64,000 nucleotides of DNA. Origin: Rhodospirillales bacterium (GTDB lineage Bacteria; Pseudomonadota; Alphaproteobacteria; Rhodospirillales; JANQFP01). Below the pieces are notes generated by a model. It had not been told where the DNA came from and did not search any database. It saw only the letters and a program-made list of their open reading frames with translations. Shown piece after piece: positions 44,001 to 52,111 of the stretch. The stretch covers positions 1 through 64,000 of the forward strand of contig JANQFP010000207.1 in NCBI GenBank assembly GCA_028277795.1, read 5' to 3'. Numbering within the stretch: the first letter of the stretch is position 1; the number at the start of each line of letters is the position of its first letter. The position numbers and the translations under genes were made by a program.

Positions 44001-44851
44001 GCACGGTGCGCGCCGGCGCCACCAACCGCGCCCTGGATACGGAGGGCAAGCCGACCGGTGAGCCGGGCAGGACGCTCATCTTCTTCGGCGGCGGACAGCT
44101 CACCATCCAGATCGCTCCGTGGCTGCAAGGCACCGCCGGCGTCGCCTTCGCGCCGGACGGCGAGGTCACCGTGACCGGCGAGATCGCCCTGCCCAGCACG
44201 TTCGAGATCTTCCCGCGGCGCGAGATCAACAAGTCGATCTTCAACATCGCGGTGCAGGCGCCCATCATCCCCGGCATCGTCGCCGAGGTGGGCGGCGGAC
44301 TGAGCGCCATGGCCGGGATCGGACCCGGCGTCATCGACAAGGCGCGCATCGGGGTCGAGTACAACCCGGCCCATGAGGAGAGGACCCACGTCACCGGCGA
44401 CGCCCATCTGTCGGTGCCCGCCGACGCCGGCCTGCGGCTCGCGGTCCGTGCCGGCATCGGACTCGGTATCACCGGGGCCAGCGCCACCGGCGGCCTGGAG
44501 ATCGGCGGCGCGCTCGGCATCGAGGGCGCGGCCGAAGCCGGCGTGCATCTCGACTGGATGCCGACGACCGGGCTCGACATCAAGGCCCATGTCTCGATCC
44601 ACGCCCAGCCCGCCTTCACCTTCGACCTGTCCGGCTACGTGAGCGTGCGGGCCCTGGGCTTCAGCGTCTACGACGAGCGCTGGGAGTTCGCCTCGTTCAA
44701 GTTCGGCTCCGACTACCGTTTCGGCATCTGCCTGCCGATTCACTACCATGAGGGCGAGCCGTTCGACATCTCGCTCGACGACGTCGAGTTCGACATCCCG
44801 CCGGTCGACACCGGCCAGATGCTGAAGGGACTGATCGCGAGGATCGCATGA
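41069..44851 (+). CDS. DUF4157 (eCIS core) protein with HNH-like segment; candidate effector
   Basis: This 1260-residue protein has several parts. A charged N-terminus is followed by a DUF4157 domain (residues ~190-285: LPPDVLADMEAKLGHGFTSVRIHTDGDAAALAKRIRARAFTVGSDIFF...) with the zincin motif H269-E-L-T-H273. Residues ~445-520 contain YEIDHVVEVQ (D453, H454) and, 28 residues on, EN-YILLRGEKN-x3-G (N481), resembling HNH/polymorphic-toxin nucleases. Residues ~720-1230 are beta-rich repeats (IPGI/IPGV-R-x-x-S/T patterns, GGGLSAMAGIG, GLGITGASATGGLEIGGALG) that look like a long beta-structure. DUF4157 is a marker of eCIS cargo proteins, so delivery by the particle is inferred. The zinc site may process the protein itself or its target. 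Confidence 0.78.
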   Translation: MSSLAQKVRRKQRGASGAGLRRKSADDAQVAAKRPAYMRAKMAVSAPRDSEEQEADRVADQVSRLSRAAAPGADQAEAAQRQAEEPVPAARRLRRTAGDTDQTRTARRQPESGEDAQTLSRLEEDPAAIRTAARRIVEEGPETAKASVRRAVEEEPDAIKTTRRRKADEAPEPATAQTDEDAHPRLSADLERRIEAMRGTGRALPPDVLADMEAKLGHGFTSVRIHTDGDAAALAKRIRARAFTVGSDIFFAEGEYAPTTEQGRKLLAHELTHVVQGRATLDRKTVRRSNGAGTGGPTGTGGTTGGGGGTPTGTYHSGEGWVEFANLPYPKVPEVKDTHFNSFLPLIRHHDFRDETRRTKQNANWFGGLEYEGSKKRLKEAPGYDSQGAGSHMTFKVPSPYHGLRTSGPQRETDVRYLMGSLDDIARQAARPTWTPQAKPAPPGRRRASYEIDHVVEVQAGAVSPRGDHFEMRTSVDSMENYILLRGEKNDAKGKAVTKSMGAALARFINGNPTVYGGKPFSAWKVRDLKKHLSLQFNAVSLQTGLVDIGKDDVWTREQIESGAHIQALLDHKPKQIQCVSLTELEDQVPENHIWLFHTESGGRKRKLDVRKPERNFLKPFELHPASTFQIENADETSTLATFYFSIPKNHKKFKPMEKSGPVLIKSLHGSRKLGFFEKGRTETLIGLGREAGRRDAKESQDGGVQHKNSSPIQVDSVDLQEPGLAVTGRIVPSMSIFEDATIDFALLGDELTFSKTFLIDEVKVPPPFKIKGSSITISDGTGGFGIQGDIDYGIDRLGEGTAKASYHRQRGIRVLGTFDFDDRIFGRGADAKIRFRYEKGEWGIGGTVTVPRGKVPGIRRATIDADYSESTGFTASGDAQLDIPGVESGTLRVTHTDEDGLSIGGRFNLSNDIPGIRGGSVEAELRERPDGKGFSVAATGEAEPEIPGFDSKLRVAYEDGAITMDAEARYARGMLDGTVRAGATNRALDTEGKPTGEPGRTLIFFGGGQLTIQIAPWLQGTAGVAFAPDGEVTVTGEIALPSTFEIFPRREINKSIFNIAVQAPIIPGIVAEVGGGLSAMAGIGPGVIDKARIGVEYNPAHEERTHVTGDAHLSVPADAGLRLAVRAGIGLGITGASATGGLEIGGALGIEGAAEAGVHLDWMPTTGLDIKAHVSIHAQPAFTFDLSGYVSVRALGFSVYDERWEFASFKFGSDYRFGICLPIHYHEGEPFDISLDDVEFDIPPVDTGQMLKGLIARIA

Positions 44852-45867
44852 TGAGCAAGCAGAACGGCACCACCAAGCGGAAGCGCTCCACCAAGGCCGA
44901 CGCCGCACGCGAAGCCAACGACCGGGCCGTGCAGCTGCACCTTTCCGGCAACTTCGCCGAGGCGCTGGACGCGTATGGAGAAGCGATCGCGCTGAACCCG
45001 AAGAACGCCACCGCGCACAACAATCTCGGCTTCCTGCTCGCCCAGGCCGGGCGGTGGCGGGACGCCATCGAGCATCTGGCGCGCGCGGTGACCCTCGATC
45101 CCGATCACGCCGGGGCGCATGGGAATCTCGGTCAGGCCCTCGCCGCCGTGGGCAATGTCGATGGCGCGCGGCAGCACCTGGAGACGGCCGTGACACTCGC
45201 ACCGGAAAGCGCCCAAGCCTGGGACAACATGGGACGCGTCCGCCTTCTCCTGGGCGATGCCGTGGGCGCCGCGGACGCATGGCGCATGGCGCTGGAGGCC
45301 GAGCCCGAGAACCCGCAGCTTCTTGTCCGTCTGGCGACCGCCCTCTCTCTGCAGGACCGACACGACGAGGCGGTCGACATCCTGGGCGTCGCCACCACGC
45401 TCGCCCCCGGCCACGCGCCCGCCTGGACCCAGCTCGGCGTCATCCTCTACATCCGGAGGGACCTGTCGCAAGCGCGAGCGGCCTTGCGGACGGCCCTCGG
45501 ACTCGACCGCAAGGACACCGTGGCGCTGCGTCATCTCGGCCTCGTCGAGCTTGCCTTCGGCGATCGGCTGGCCGCGGGACGCGCATTCCGCGAAGTGCTG
45601 GAGGCCGACCCGGACGCGGCGGAGACACGGCTCGATCTCGCGGTGCTCTGTCTGTCGGTCGGGGCGGCGGCCGAAGCGCTGCAGCATATCGAGAGGCTGA
45701 CGGAGTCCGGCGGCGCGGCTTCGGACCGGCTGCGGTTCTATCACGGGCTCGCTCTCCGCGAACTCGGCCGAGACAGGCAGGGGAACCGCGTATTGAAGGA
45801 GGTGACGGAAGAGGGAGGCGACTACGCGGCACGGGCGCGCGACCTCCTTGCAAGGCCCGCCGCATGA
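44848..45867 (+). CDS. TPR-repeat protein at the end of the eCIS operon
   Basis: This 339-residue protein consists almost entirely of TPR units (for example AVQLHLSGNFAEALDAYGEAIALNPKNATAHNNLGFLLAQAGRWRDAIEHLARAVTLDPDHAGAHGNLGQALAAVG). It has a short basic N-terminal tail and no signal peptide, so it is cytoplasmic. It overlaps the DUF4157 gene by 4 bases, suggesting it chaperones or loads that protein; this is inference. Two adjacent ATGs start the gene. It is the last plus-strand gene of the cluster. Confidence 0.78.
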   Translation: MMSKQNGTTKRKRSTKADAAREANDRAVQLHLSGNFAEALDAYGEAIALNPKNATAHNNLGFLLAQAGRWRDAIEHLARAVTLDPDHAGAHGNLGQALAAVGNVDGARQHLETAVTLAPESAQAWDNMGRVRLLLGDAVGAADAWRMALEAEPENPQLLVRLATALSLQDRHDEAVDILGVATTLAPGHAPAWTQLGVILYIRRDLSQARAALRTALGLDRKDTVALRHLGLVELAFGDRLAAGRAFREVLEADPDAAETRLDLAVLCLSVGAAAEALQHIERLTESGGAASDRLRFYHGLALRELGRDRQGNRVLKEVTEEGGDYAARARDLLARPAA

Positions 45868-46329
45868 GCCTAGAATCAAGTCGGCTAGAGGCACCTCTGC
45901 CGTGCAGAGCCCGTTGATGGGCGCGCTGTGTCAGGGTTTTTGCTTACCTGGCACGATCATTTGGGACCACACGGTCTCCGTCCTTGTGGACCGGTGAACG
46001 GGGCAAGTCCTATCGTGATGGGTGCGTTAGTAAGCGGACAACTGGAACGGAGTTGGGTTCTTCGTAGAGTGCGAGAAGAGTCTCGTGAGCGAGTCCCGCA
46101 ACCGGCCAGGGTAATCCGAAAAAAGCGGCACCTGCCTTCACGTGCCCCACGGGATTTGTTCACGCGGCACAAGGGCGATGAGGCGCGGCAACGGTTGAGT
46201 ATCCGATGGGGCCGAGCCGGTCAGAACCGCTTCCCCGGACTATTGGGGAAGCAAGGCAATGGCCGCTAAAGCGCTTGCAAAGTGAGCGAGGCCCCATCGG
46301 GGTGCCATTACCCCTCGGCGGTGTCGGAC
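45868..46329. other. Unassigned stretch after the eCIS operon
   Basis: This stretch is less GC-biased than its surroundings and contains a 113-codon plus-strand frame (45928-46269). That frame lacks family resemblance and a ribosome-binding site, so it is not called as a gene. Sequence runs such as GGGGAAGCAAGGCAATGG and several short hairpins give it the look of a structured RNA, possibly the 5' part of a decayed group II intron. No maturase is present. Confidence 0.3.
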
Positions 46330-47703
46330 TCAGATCCGGCGCGACCTGAACCGGCTGGTGTCGAAGTCGTGCTTCTTGAGAAGCCGTCCGAAGGTTCGGC
46401 GTTCCTTGCCGGCAATGCGCGCTGCCAAGGAAACGTTGCCTTCCGCCTGATACATCACGCGTTCGATGTACGCCGTTTCGAAGGCCTCGATCGCCTGCCG
46501 TTTCGACAGGCTGAACGGCTCCACGGCTGCCGTCGCCGCGCGCTGTGAGGACGCCGCCGCCTTCTGCCACTCGGAGGGCAGCGGGCGGGTGCGCCCCATC
46601 AGCGCGTCCCGTTCGACGAAGTTCTCAAGCTCCCGCACGTTCCCCGGCCAGGGCTGTCGGTCGATCCACGCCAGCTTCTCCTCCGACAGGCGGTAGGTCC
46701 TTTGGCTCTGCCGGTCGTTGATGCGGCGGGCGAACACGGTGGCCAGAAGGCGCGCATCTCCCGGGCGGTCGCGAAGTGCGGGCATCATGATCTGACAGAC
46801 CGCCAGTCGGTAGTACAGGTCGTGCCGAAACCGGCCGGACTCGGCTTCGCGAAGCAGCGGCGCGTTGCTCGCGGCGATGATGCGCACGTTCGCGTGGCGC
46901 ACCTCGCCGCCGCCGACCGAGCGGTACTCGTGGTTTTCCAGGAACCGCAGGAGAGAGACCTGGCCATGCGGCGACAGCGCCTCGATTTCGTCGAGGAACA
47001 GCGTGCCCCCTTCCGCCTGCGCGACCAGTCCCTCGGCGGACGACTTGGCGTCGGTGTAGGCGCCGGCCCGATGGCCGAACAGCTCGTTCTCGAAAAGCGT
47101 GTCCGACAGGGCGCCGCAGTTGACCGGCACGAACGGCGCATCCCGCCGGTCGCTGAGATAATGCAGTGCGCGAGCCGCGAGTTCCTTGCCCGTGCCGGTT
47201 TCTCCCTCCAAGAGGACCGGCAGATGGCTCGGCGCGAACGCACGCAGCAACGCGCAGCATTGGCGAAAGTTCGCCGAGCGGCCGATCAGGTTTGGTTCCG
47301 CGATCTCGGCGAAGACCTCGCGTTGGATCAGGTTGACCCTGGCCAGCCGCTGCAGCCGATACTCCAGCTCCTTCGGCTTTCCCGGCCAGACGAGCACGTC
47401 GCCTGCGATCATGTCGGGGGCCGCTTCCACCGCGTCCGACATGGACGCGACGACAAGCGTTCGTGCGGCAGAGGTGCCCAGATCGATCAGCCGCTTGCGC
47501 AACCTGCAGCCGTTTCCCGTCAGGATACAGAGATCGAAACGCTCGAGGCGGGCCAGGTCTTTGGTCCCCACCAAGTTGACCCATGCCGCGCTGAGCGCGC
47601 TGCGTATCTCGGCTGCGAATCCCGGTTCTCCATCGCTGAAGAGCCCAACCTGAAGCGTGTGCGTGTCCCCCTGCAACACCTCCAAGCCCTCCCCCGTTGT
47701 CAC
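46330..47703 (-). CDS. Sigma-54-type activator with pseudo-receiver, probable eCIS regulator
   Basis: Residues 1-125 of this 457-residue protein look like a response-regulator fold without the phosphoacceptor aspartate (FDLCILTGNG at the usual site). The central AAA+ domain has Walker A EGETGTGKE, Walker B GGTLFLDEIE and RIIAASNAPL. The sigma-54-contacting loop reads GAYTDA (residues 214-219) instead of GAFTGA. The C-terminus carries a Fis-type helix-turn-helix (AYIERVMYQAEGNVSLAARIAGKERRTFGRLLKKH). It lies convergent to the eCIS operon, whose promoter is a perfect sigma-54 site, so it is the likely activator. The altered loop makes its sigma-54 coupling worth testing. Confidence 0.85.
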   Translation of the reverse strand: MTTGEGLEVLQGDTHTLQVGLFSDGEPGFAAEIRSALSAAWVNLVGTKDLARLERFDLCILTGNGCRLRKRLIDLGTSAARTLVVASMSDAVEAAPDMIAGDVLVWPGKPKELEYRLQRLARVNLIQREVFAEIAEPNLIGRSANFRQCCALLRAFAPSHLPVLLEGETGTGKELAARALHYLSDRRDAPFVPVNCGALSDTLFENELFGHRAGAYTDAKSSAEGLVAQAEGGTLFLDEIEALSPHGQVSLLRFLENHEYRSVGGGEVRHANVRIIAASNAPLLREAESGRFRHDLYYRLAVCQIMMPALRDRPGDARLLATVFARRINDRQSQRTYRLSEEKLAWIDRQPWPGNVRELENFVERDALMGRTRPLPSEWQKAAASSQRAATAAVEPFSLSKRQAIEAFETAYIERVMYQAEGNVSLAARIAGKERRTFGRLLKKHDFDTSRFRSRRI

Positions 47704-48116
47704 TAAACCCTCAGGCGAGTGCTGTTAGCTCGAAAATAGTATCTCTGCTGCTCGGAGGTTGTCGATAGAGAGGACGCCGGCCTCTTTAGATTCGAAAAAT
47801 ATATGGTTTTAGGATTGCCGCCACTTTCGAAGAACGCAATTTGAGGTTGTATTCACTTTTGGTTTTCGGATAACCGCGGGATCGGGCACTGGCGGTGGAT
47901 TCGATGATCCGGGCTGTAGTCGTTTACGTCCGCCCGCGTGGTGTAGGAGCTGTGGGAAGCCGGCTTGGTAGGCGTCCCCGGGGGACGAGGCGACGGTAAT
48001 GGTCCTCCGGTAGTTCCGCCGGCTCATGGTATGGTCCTGCAGGAAGGCAGTTTTTTCGTATGTAGTATGAAAAATGATACTATTGGTGCGCGGGAAAGGG
48101 GTCTCGGGAGTTCAAG
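47704..48116. other. AT-richer divergent control region
   Basis: This gap lies between the divergently transcribed activator and HxlR genes. It has several AT-rich patches (47785-47815, 47850-47870), and GTCC/GGAC arms around 47973-47985. No protein gene is supported. Promoters for both neighbours must lie here; the HxlR-side inverted repeat is listed separately. Confidence 0.45.
48063..48082. promoter_or_regulatory. Inverted repeat, probable HxlR operator
   Basis: TAGTAT and ATACTA (8-base spacer) lie 35 bases before the HxlR start codon, and TACTAT at 48078-48083 could be the -10 element. A dimeric winged-helix regulator bound here would block the promoter, implying autoregulation and control of the adjacent dehydrogenase gene. 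Confidence 0.45.
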
Positions 48117-48500
48117 ATGGGTGATATCGCCAAAGCTGGACGGCGCATGCGGCGGCCGGCAGCGGCGAGCGCCGGGGGCCTTTGCCCCATGCCGGACATC
48201 GCCCAGCTCATCGGCGGCAAGTGGAAGCTGATCATCCTCCAGATCCTGATCTTCCACGGCACCAAGCGGTTCAGCGAACTGCGCCGGTCCATCGACGGCG
48301 TCACCCAGACCATGCTGACCAATCAGCTCCGCGCCCTGGAGCGGGACGGCCTGGTCTCCCGCAAGGTCTATCCCGAAGTGCCGCCACGGGTGGAGTATTC
48401 GGCGACGGAGCGGGCGATGGACTTGCAGCCCATGTTCCGCGCCATGCACGACTGGTGGGTGAAGGGCGAAAAGACCGCGAAGACGTCCGGAATTGCGTGA
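48117..48500 (+). CDS. HxlR-family transcriptional regulator
   Basis: This 127-residue winged-helix regulator has the HxlR signature [78 protein letters not shown]. The cysteine before the first helix is at the family's redox- or electrophile-sensing position. It is 50 bases upstream of the dehydrogenase gene on the same strand and probably controls it; an inverted repeat overlaps the putative promoter. Confidence 0.88.
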   Translation: MGDIAKAGRRMRRPAAASAGGLCPMPDIAQLIGGKWKLIILQILIFHGTKRFSELRRSIDGVTQTMLTNQLRALERDGLVSRKVYPEVPPRVEYSATERAMDLQPMFRAMHDWWVKGEKTAKTSGIA

Positions 48501-48550
48501 CACCGAACGGACCCGCCCGGACCGGGCGGTCCCCGAGCAGGACGGAGCCG

Positions 48551-50056
<1,506 letters not shown>

Positions 50057-50275
50057 CCGCGCGTCGCCGCCGTTTCCGCGGTCCGCCCGCCTCGTCCCGA
50101 GCCGGGGTGGACGTCCGTGCCGGCGGTCCCGGTCGTCGGGCCGTTCACCCGGGGCAATGGCAGGTTGCCTTCTTTCCGACCGCGGGCAATAATTTCGAGC
50201 GTGTCGAAGCGGTTATCCCGTCTGCGGGGCTGGACCTCGCCCCCGGCGGACGGGTTTCGGCTCGCCAAGGGAGCA

Positions 50276-51247
50276 ATGATGGCGGCGGATCCTCCTGCCC
50301 GAACACGCCGACCACCTGATCAAGCCATGACCAAGGATCCGCGTTCCGAGACCGTCGACCTCGAGCGTTTGCGGAGGACGAAAGCCAAGCTCATGTCCGA
50401 TTGCCCGCGGCTGTTCCAGACCTTCCCCTTGAGCCCCTACATGGCCCTCCTGGATCAGATGCCGCTTGATCAACCATATACCACGTTCACGCCTCAGGTG
50501 GCCGGTCTATGGAAGCGCATAATAGACGAGCATGGAAAAGAACAATTAGAGATATTGAATAGAGCCACCATGTTGGAATTGATGGAGCGGTTTCTTATAC
50601 GAAATAGGGGAGAAAATTACCCTTCTTGTGTAAGAGGGCAATATTACTTGAATTTTTCTCGTATCCTCGACGAGGTTTCTGATTTTGATTTCGGGAATTA
50701 CGACAACGACAGTGATATCTTCCACAAAGATTTTGCGTTGTGTCGAGAGAACATCTTCCCTATCGGTCCTGGGGTCGTCGAACGAAATTGCGGGTTCTCA
50801 CGATCCGTGTTGTTCTCTAATGGAGTGCGTCAGTTCCTTGACGTTGCCCACTTCTTGATATTCGTCGGACCTGGAAACAGCAGATATTTCCAAATTCATA
50901 CACACCTCAGAATGGTCCAGGATTTCAACCCGGACGGTTGGGAGCACGCATATCGTTGCTTGGCAGAAATGCTCAAGTACCATCCGGAAACGAAAGGTGT
51001 CTTTCGAGCAAGTTGGTTCTGTGATCCGGCGCTGGAGGAGGTCAGTCCGAACTTGGCATATATCCGCAAGATGCCGCAGGACAACGGCGCCGATGTCTTC
51101 TATATCGGGCCGGACAAGACCGGTGGCCCGTTTGCCCGATCCCAAACAAGACGCCGCCTGTTCGAAGAGGGCAAATATCTTCCCAAGACGTATATTTTGA
51201 TATGGCCGAGGAAATCCCTCATTTCCTGGTCAGAGAGAAACAATTGA
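50276..51247 (+). CDS. Unrecognised protein, lower-GC gene
   Basis: This 323-residue protein was not recognised. It is a globular, mixed alpha/beta protein without signal peptide or membrane segment. Notable stretches are NYPSCVRGQYYLNFSRILDEV, LFSNGVRQFLDVAHFLIF and a C-terminal WPRKSLISW. The start at 50276 (two ATGs) has AAGGGAG 4 bases upstream; ATG 50327 is an alternative. The coding sequence from about 50470 is clearly less GC-rich than the flanking genes and uses many A/T-ending codons, a sign of recent acquisition. It follows mmsA but with a 219-base gap. Confidence 0.6.
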   Translation: MMAADPPARTRRPPDQAMTKDPRSETVDLERLRRTKAKLMSDCPRLFQTFPLSPYMALLDQMPLDQPYTTFTPQVAGLWKRIIDEHGKEQLEILNRATMLELMERFLIRNRGENYPSCVRGQYYLNFSRILDEVSDFDFGNYDNDSDIFHKDFALCRENIFPIGPGVVERNCGFSRSVLFSNGVRQFLDVAHFLIFVGPGNSRYFQIHTHLRMVQDFNPDGWEHAYRCLAEMLKYHPETKGVFRASWFCDPALEEVSPNLAYIRKMPQDNGADVFYIGPDKTGGPFARSQTRRRLFEEGKYLPKTYILIWPRKSLISWSERNN

Positions 51248-51478
51248 GATCCGTGTGACGAGCGGTTCGGGCTGGTCATCCGTATCGGTTGCCTTGGATG
51301 GCCGCCGTTCAGGGCGCTTGCGATCCTTCGATGCGGCGCTGCGCGCCTGCCCAGCATGAGACGGGGACGTCAGGGCCGGGAGACAGCCGCGCAGGCCGGC
51401 GTGGCCCGCCCTCATGGGCCTGCCCGCGCCCGGCCGGGGTCGCCGCGCCGGACCGGCGACGCCCCTGGGTGCCGGCGC

Positions 51479-51982
51479 TCAGTCCGCCGTATCACCGAGG
51501 GGCAGGGCGGTCTCGTGCTTCAGCACCTCCATGGACAGCCGCGAGGTGACGTCGAACAGGTCGATGCGCGAGACCAGGCGCTTGTAGAAGTCGTCGAAGT
51601 CGCGGGTCGAGGCCACCTGCACCTTGAGCAGGTAGTCGATGTCGCCGGCCAGGCGGTGGGCCTCGGTGATCTCCGGCAGCTCGGCGACGATGGCCTGGAG
51701 TGATTCGAACCAGGCCGCGTTGTGCCGGGCGGTCTTGATGGCGACGAAGAAGGTCTCCGCCAGCCCGACCTTGTGCGCGTCCACCACCGCCGCCTGGCGG
51801 ACGATCACGCCGTCCTGCTGCAGGCGTTGAATCCGGTTCCACACCGCCGTCTTGGACAGGCCCACCTTGGCAGCGAGTCGCTCCAGGGGCTGGGCCGCGT
51901 CCACCTGCAGCAGGCGCAGGATCCGGATGTCGGCCTGATCGAGGCTTGACGCCGGTCCACCGGCGCCGCGTTTGCCCGCCAC
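51479..51982 (-). CDS. Lrp/AsnC-family regulator
   Basis: In this 167-residue protein an N-terminal helix-turn-helix (LDQADIRILRLLQVDAAQPLERLAAKVGLSKTAVWNRIQRLQQDGVI) precedes a RAM ligand-binding domain (LAETFFVAIKTARHNAAWFESLQAIVAELPEITEAHRLAGDIDYLLKVQVASTRDFDDFYKRLV). GTG 51982 is chosen because GGAGAGGTGA lies just upstream; the frame extends further but without better support. It is divergent from the sulfite reductase gene and probably controls sulfur or amino-acid metabolism there. Confidence 0.86.
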   Translation of the reverse strand: MAGKRGAGGPASSLDQADIRILRLLQVDAAQPLERLAAKVGLSKTAVWNRIQRLQQDGVIVRQAAVVDAHKVGLAETFFVAIKTARHNAAWFESLQAIVAELPEITEAHRLAGDIDYLLKVQVASTRDFDDFYKRLVSRIDLFDVTSRLSMEVLKHETALPLGDTAD

Positions 51983-52111
51983 CCGTTCACCTCTCCCATG
52001 TGATTTCGAAACAATTTCCCGATTCGTCGGTATCATATTGCATAAATCAGAATATCCGTCACTTATTTTGTCGGAAATCCTCAGTTCGTTCACTCCTGCG
52101 CCGAGGGCCCC

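Noticed and set aside
45949-45964. Sigma-54-like site TGGCACG-N4-TTTGG after the TPR gene
   Set aside because: The -12 element lacks GC at the required position and no supported gene follows on the plus strand.
45928-46269. 113-codon plus-strand frame after the eCIS operon
   Set aside because: No ribosome-binding site or recognisable domain; more likely an open frame inside an RNA-like stretch.
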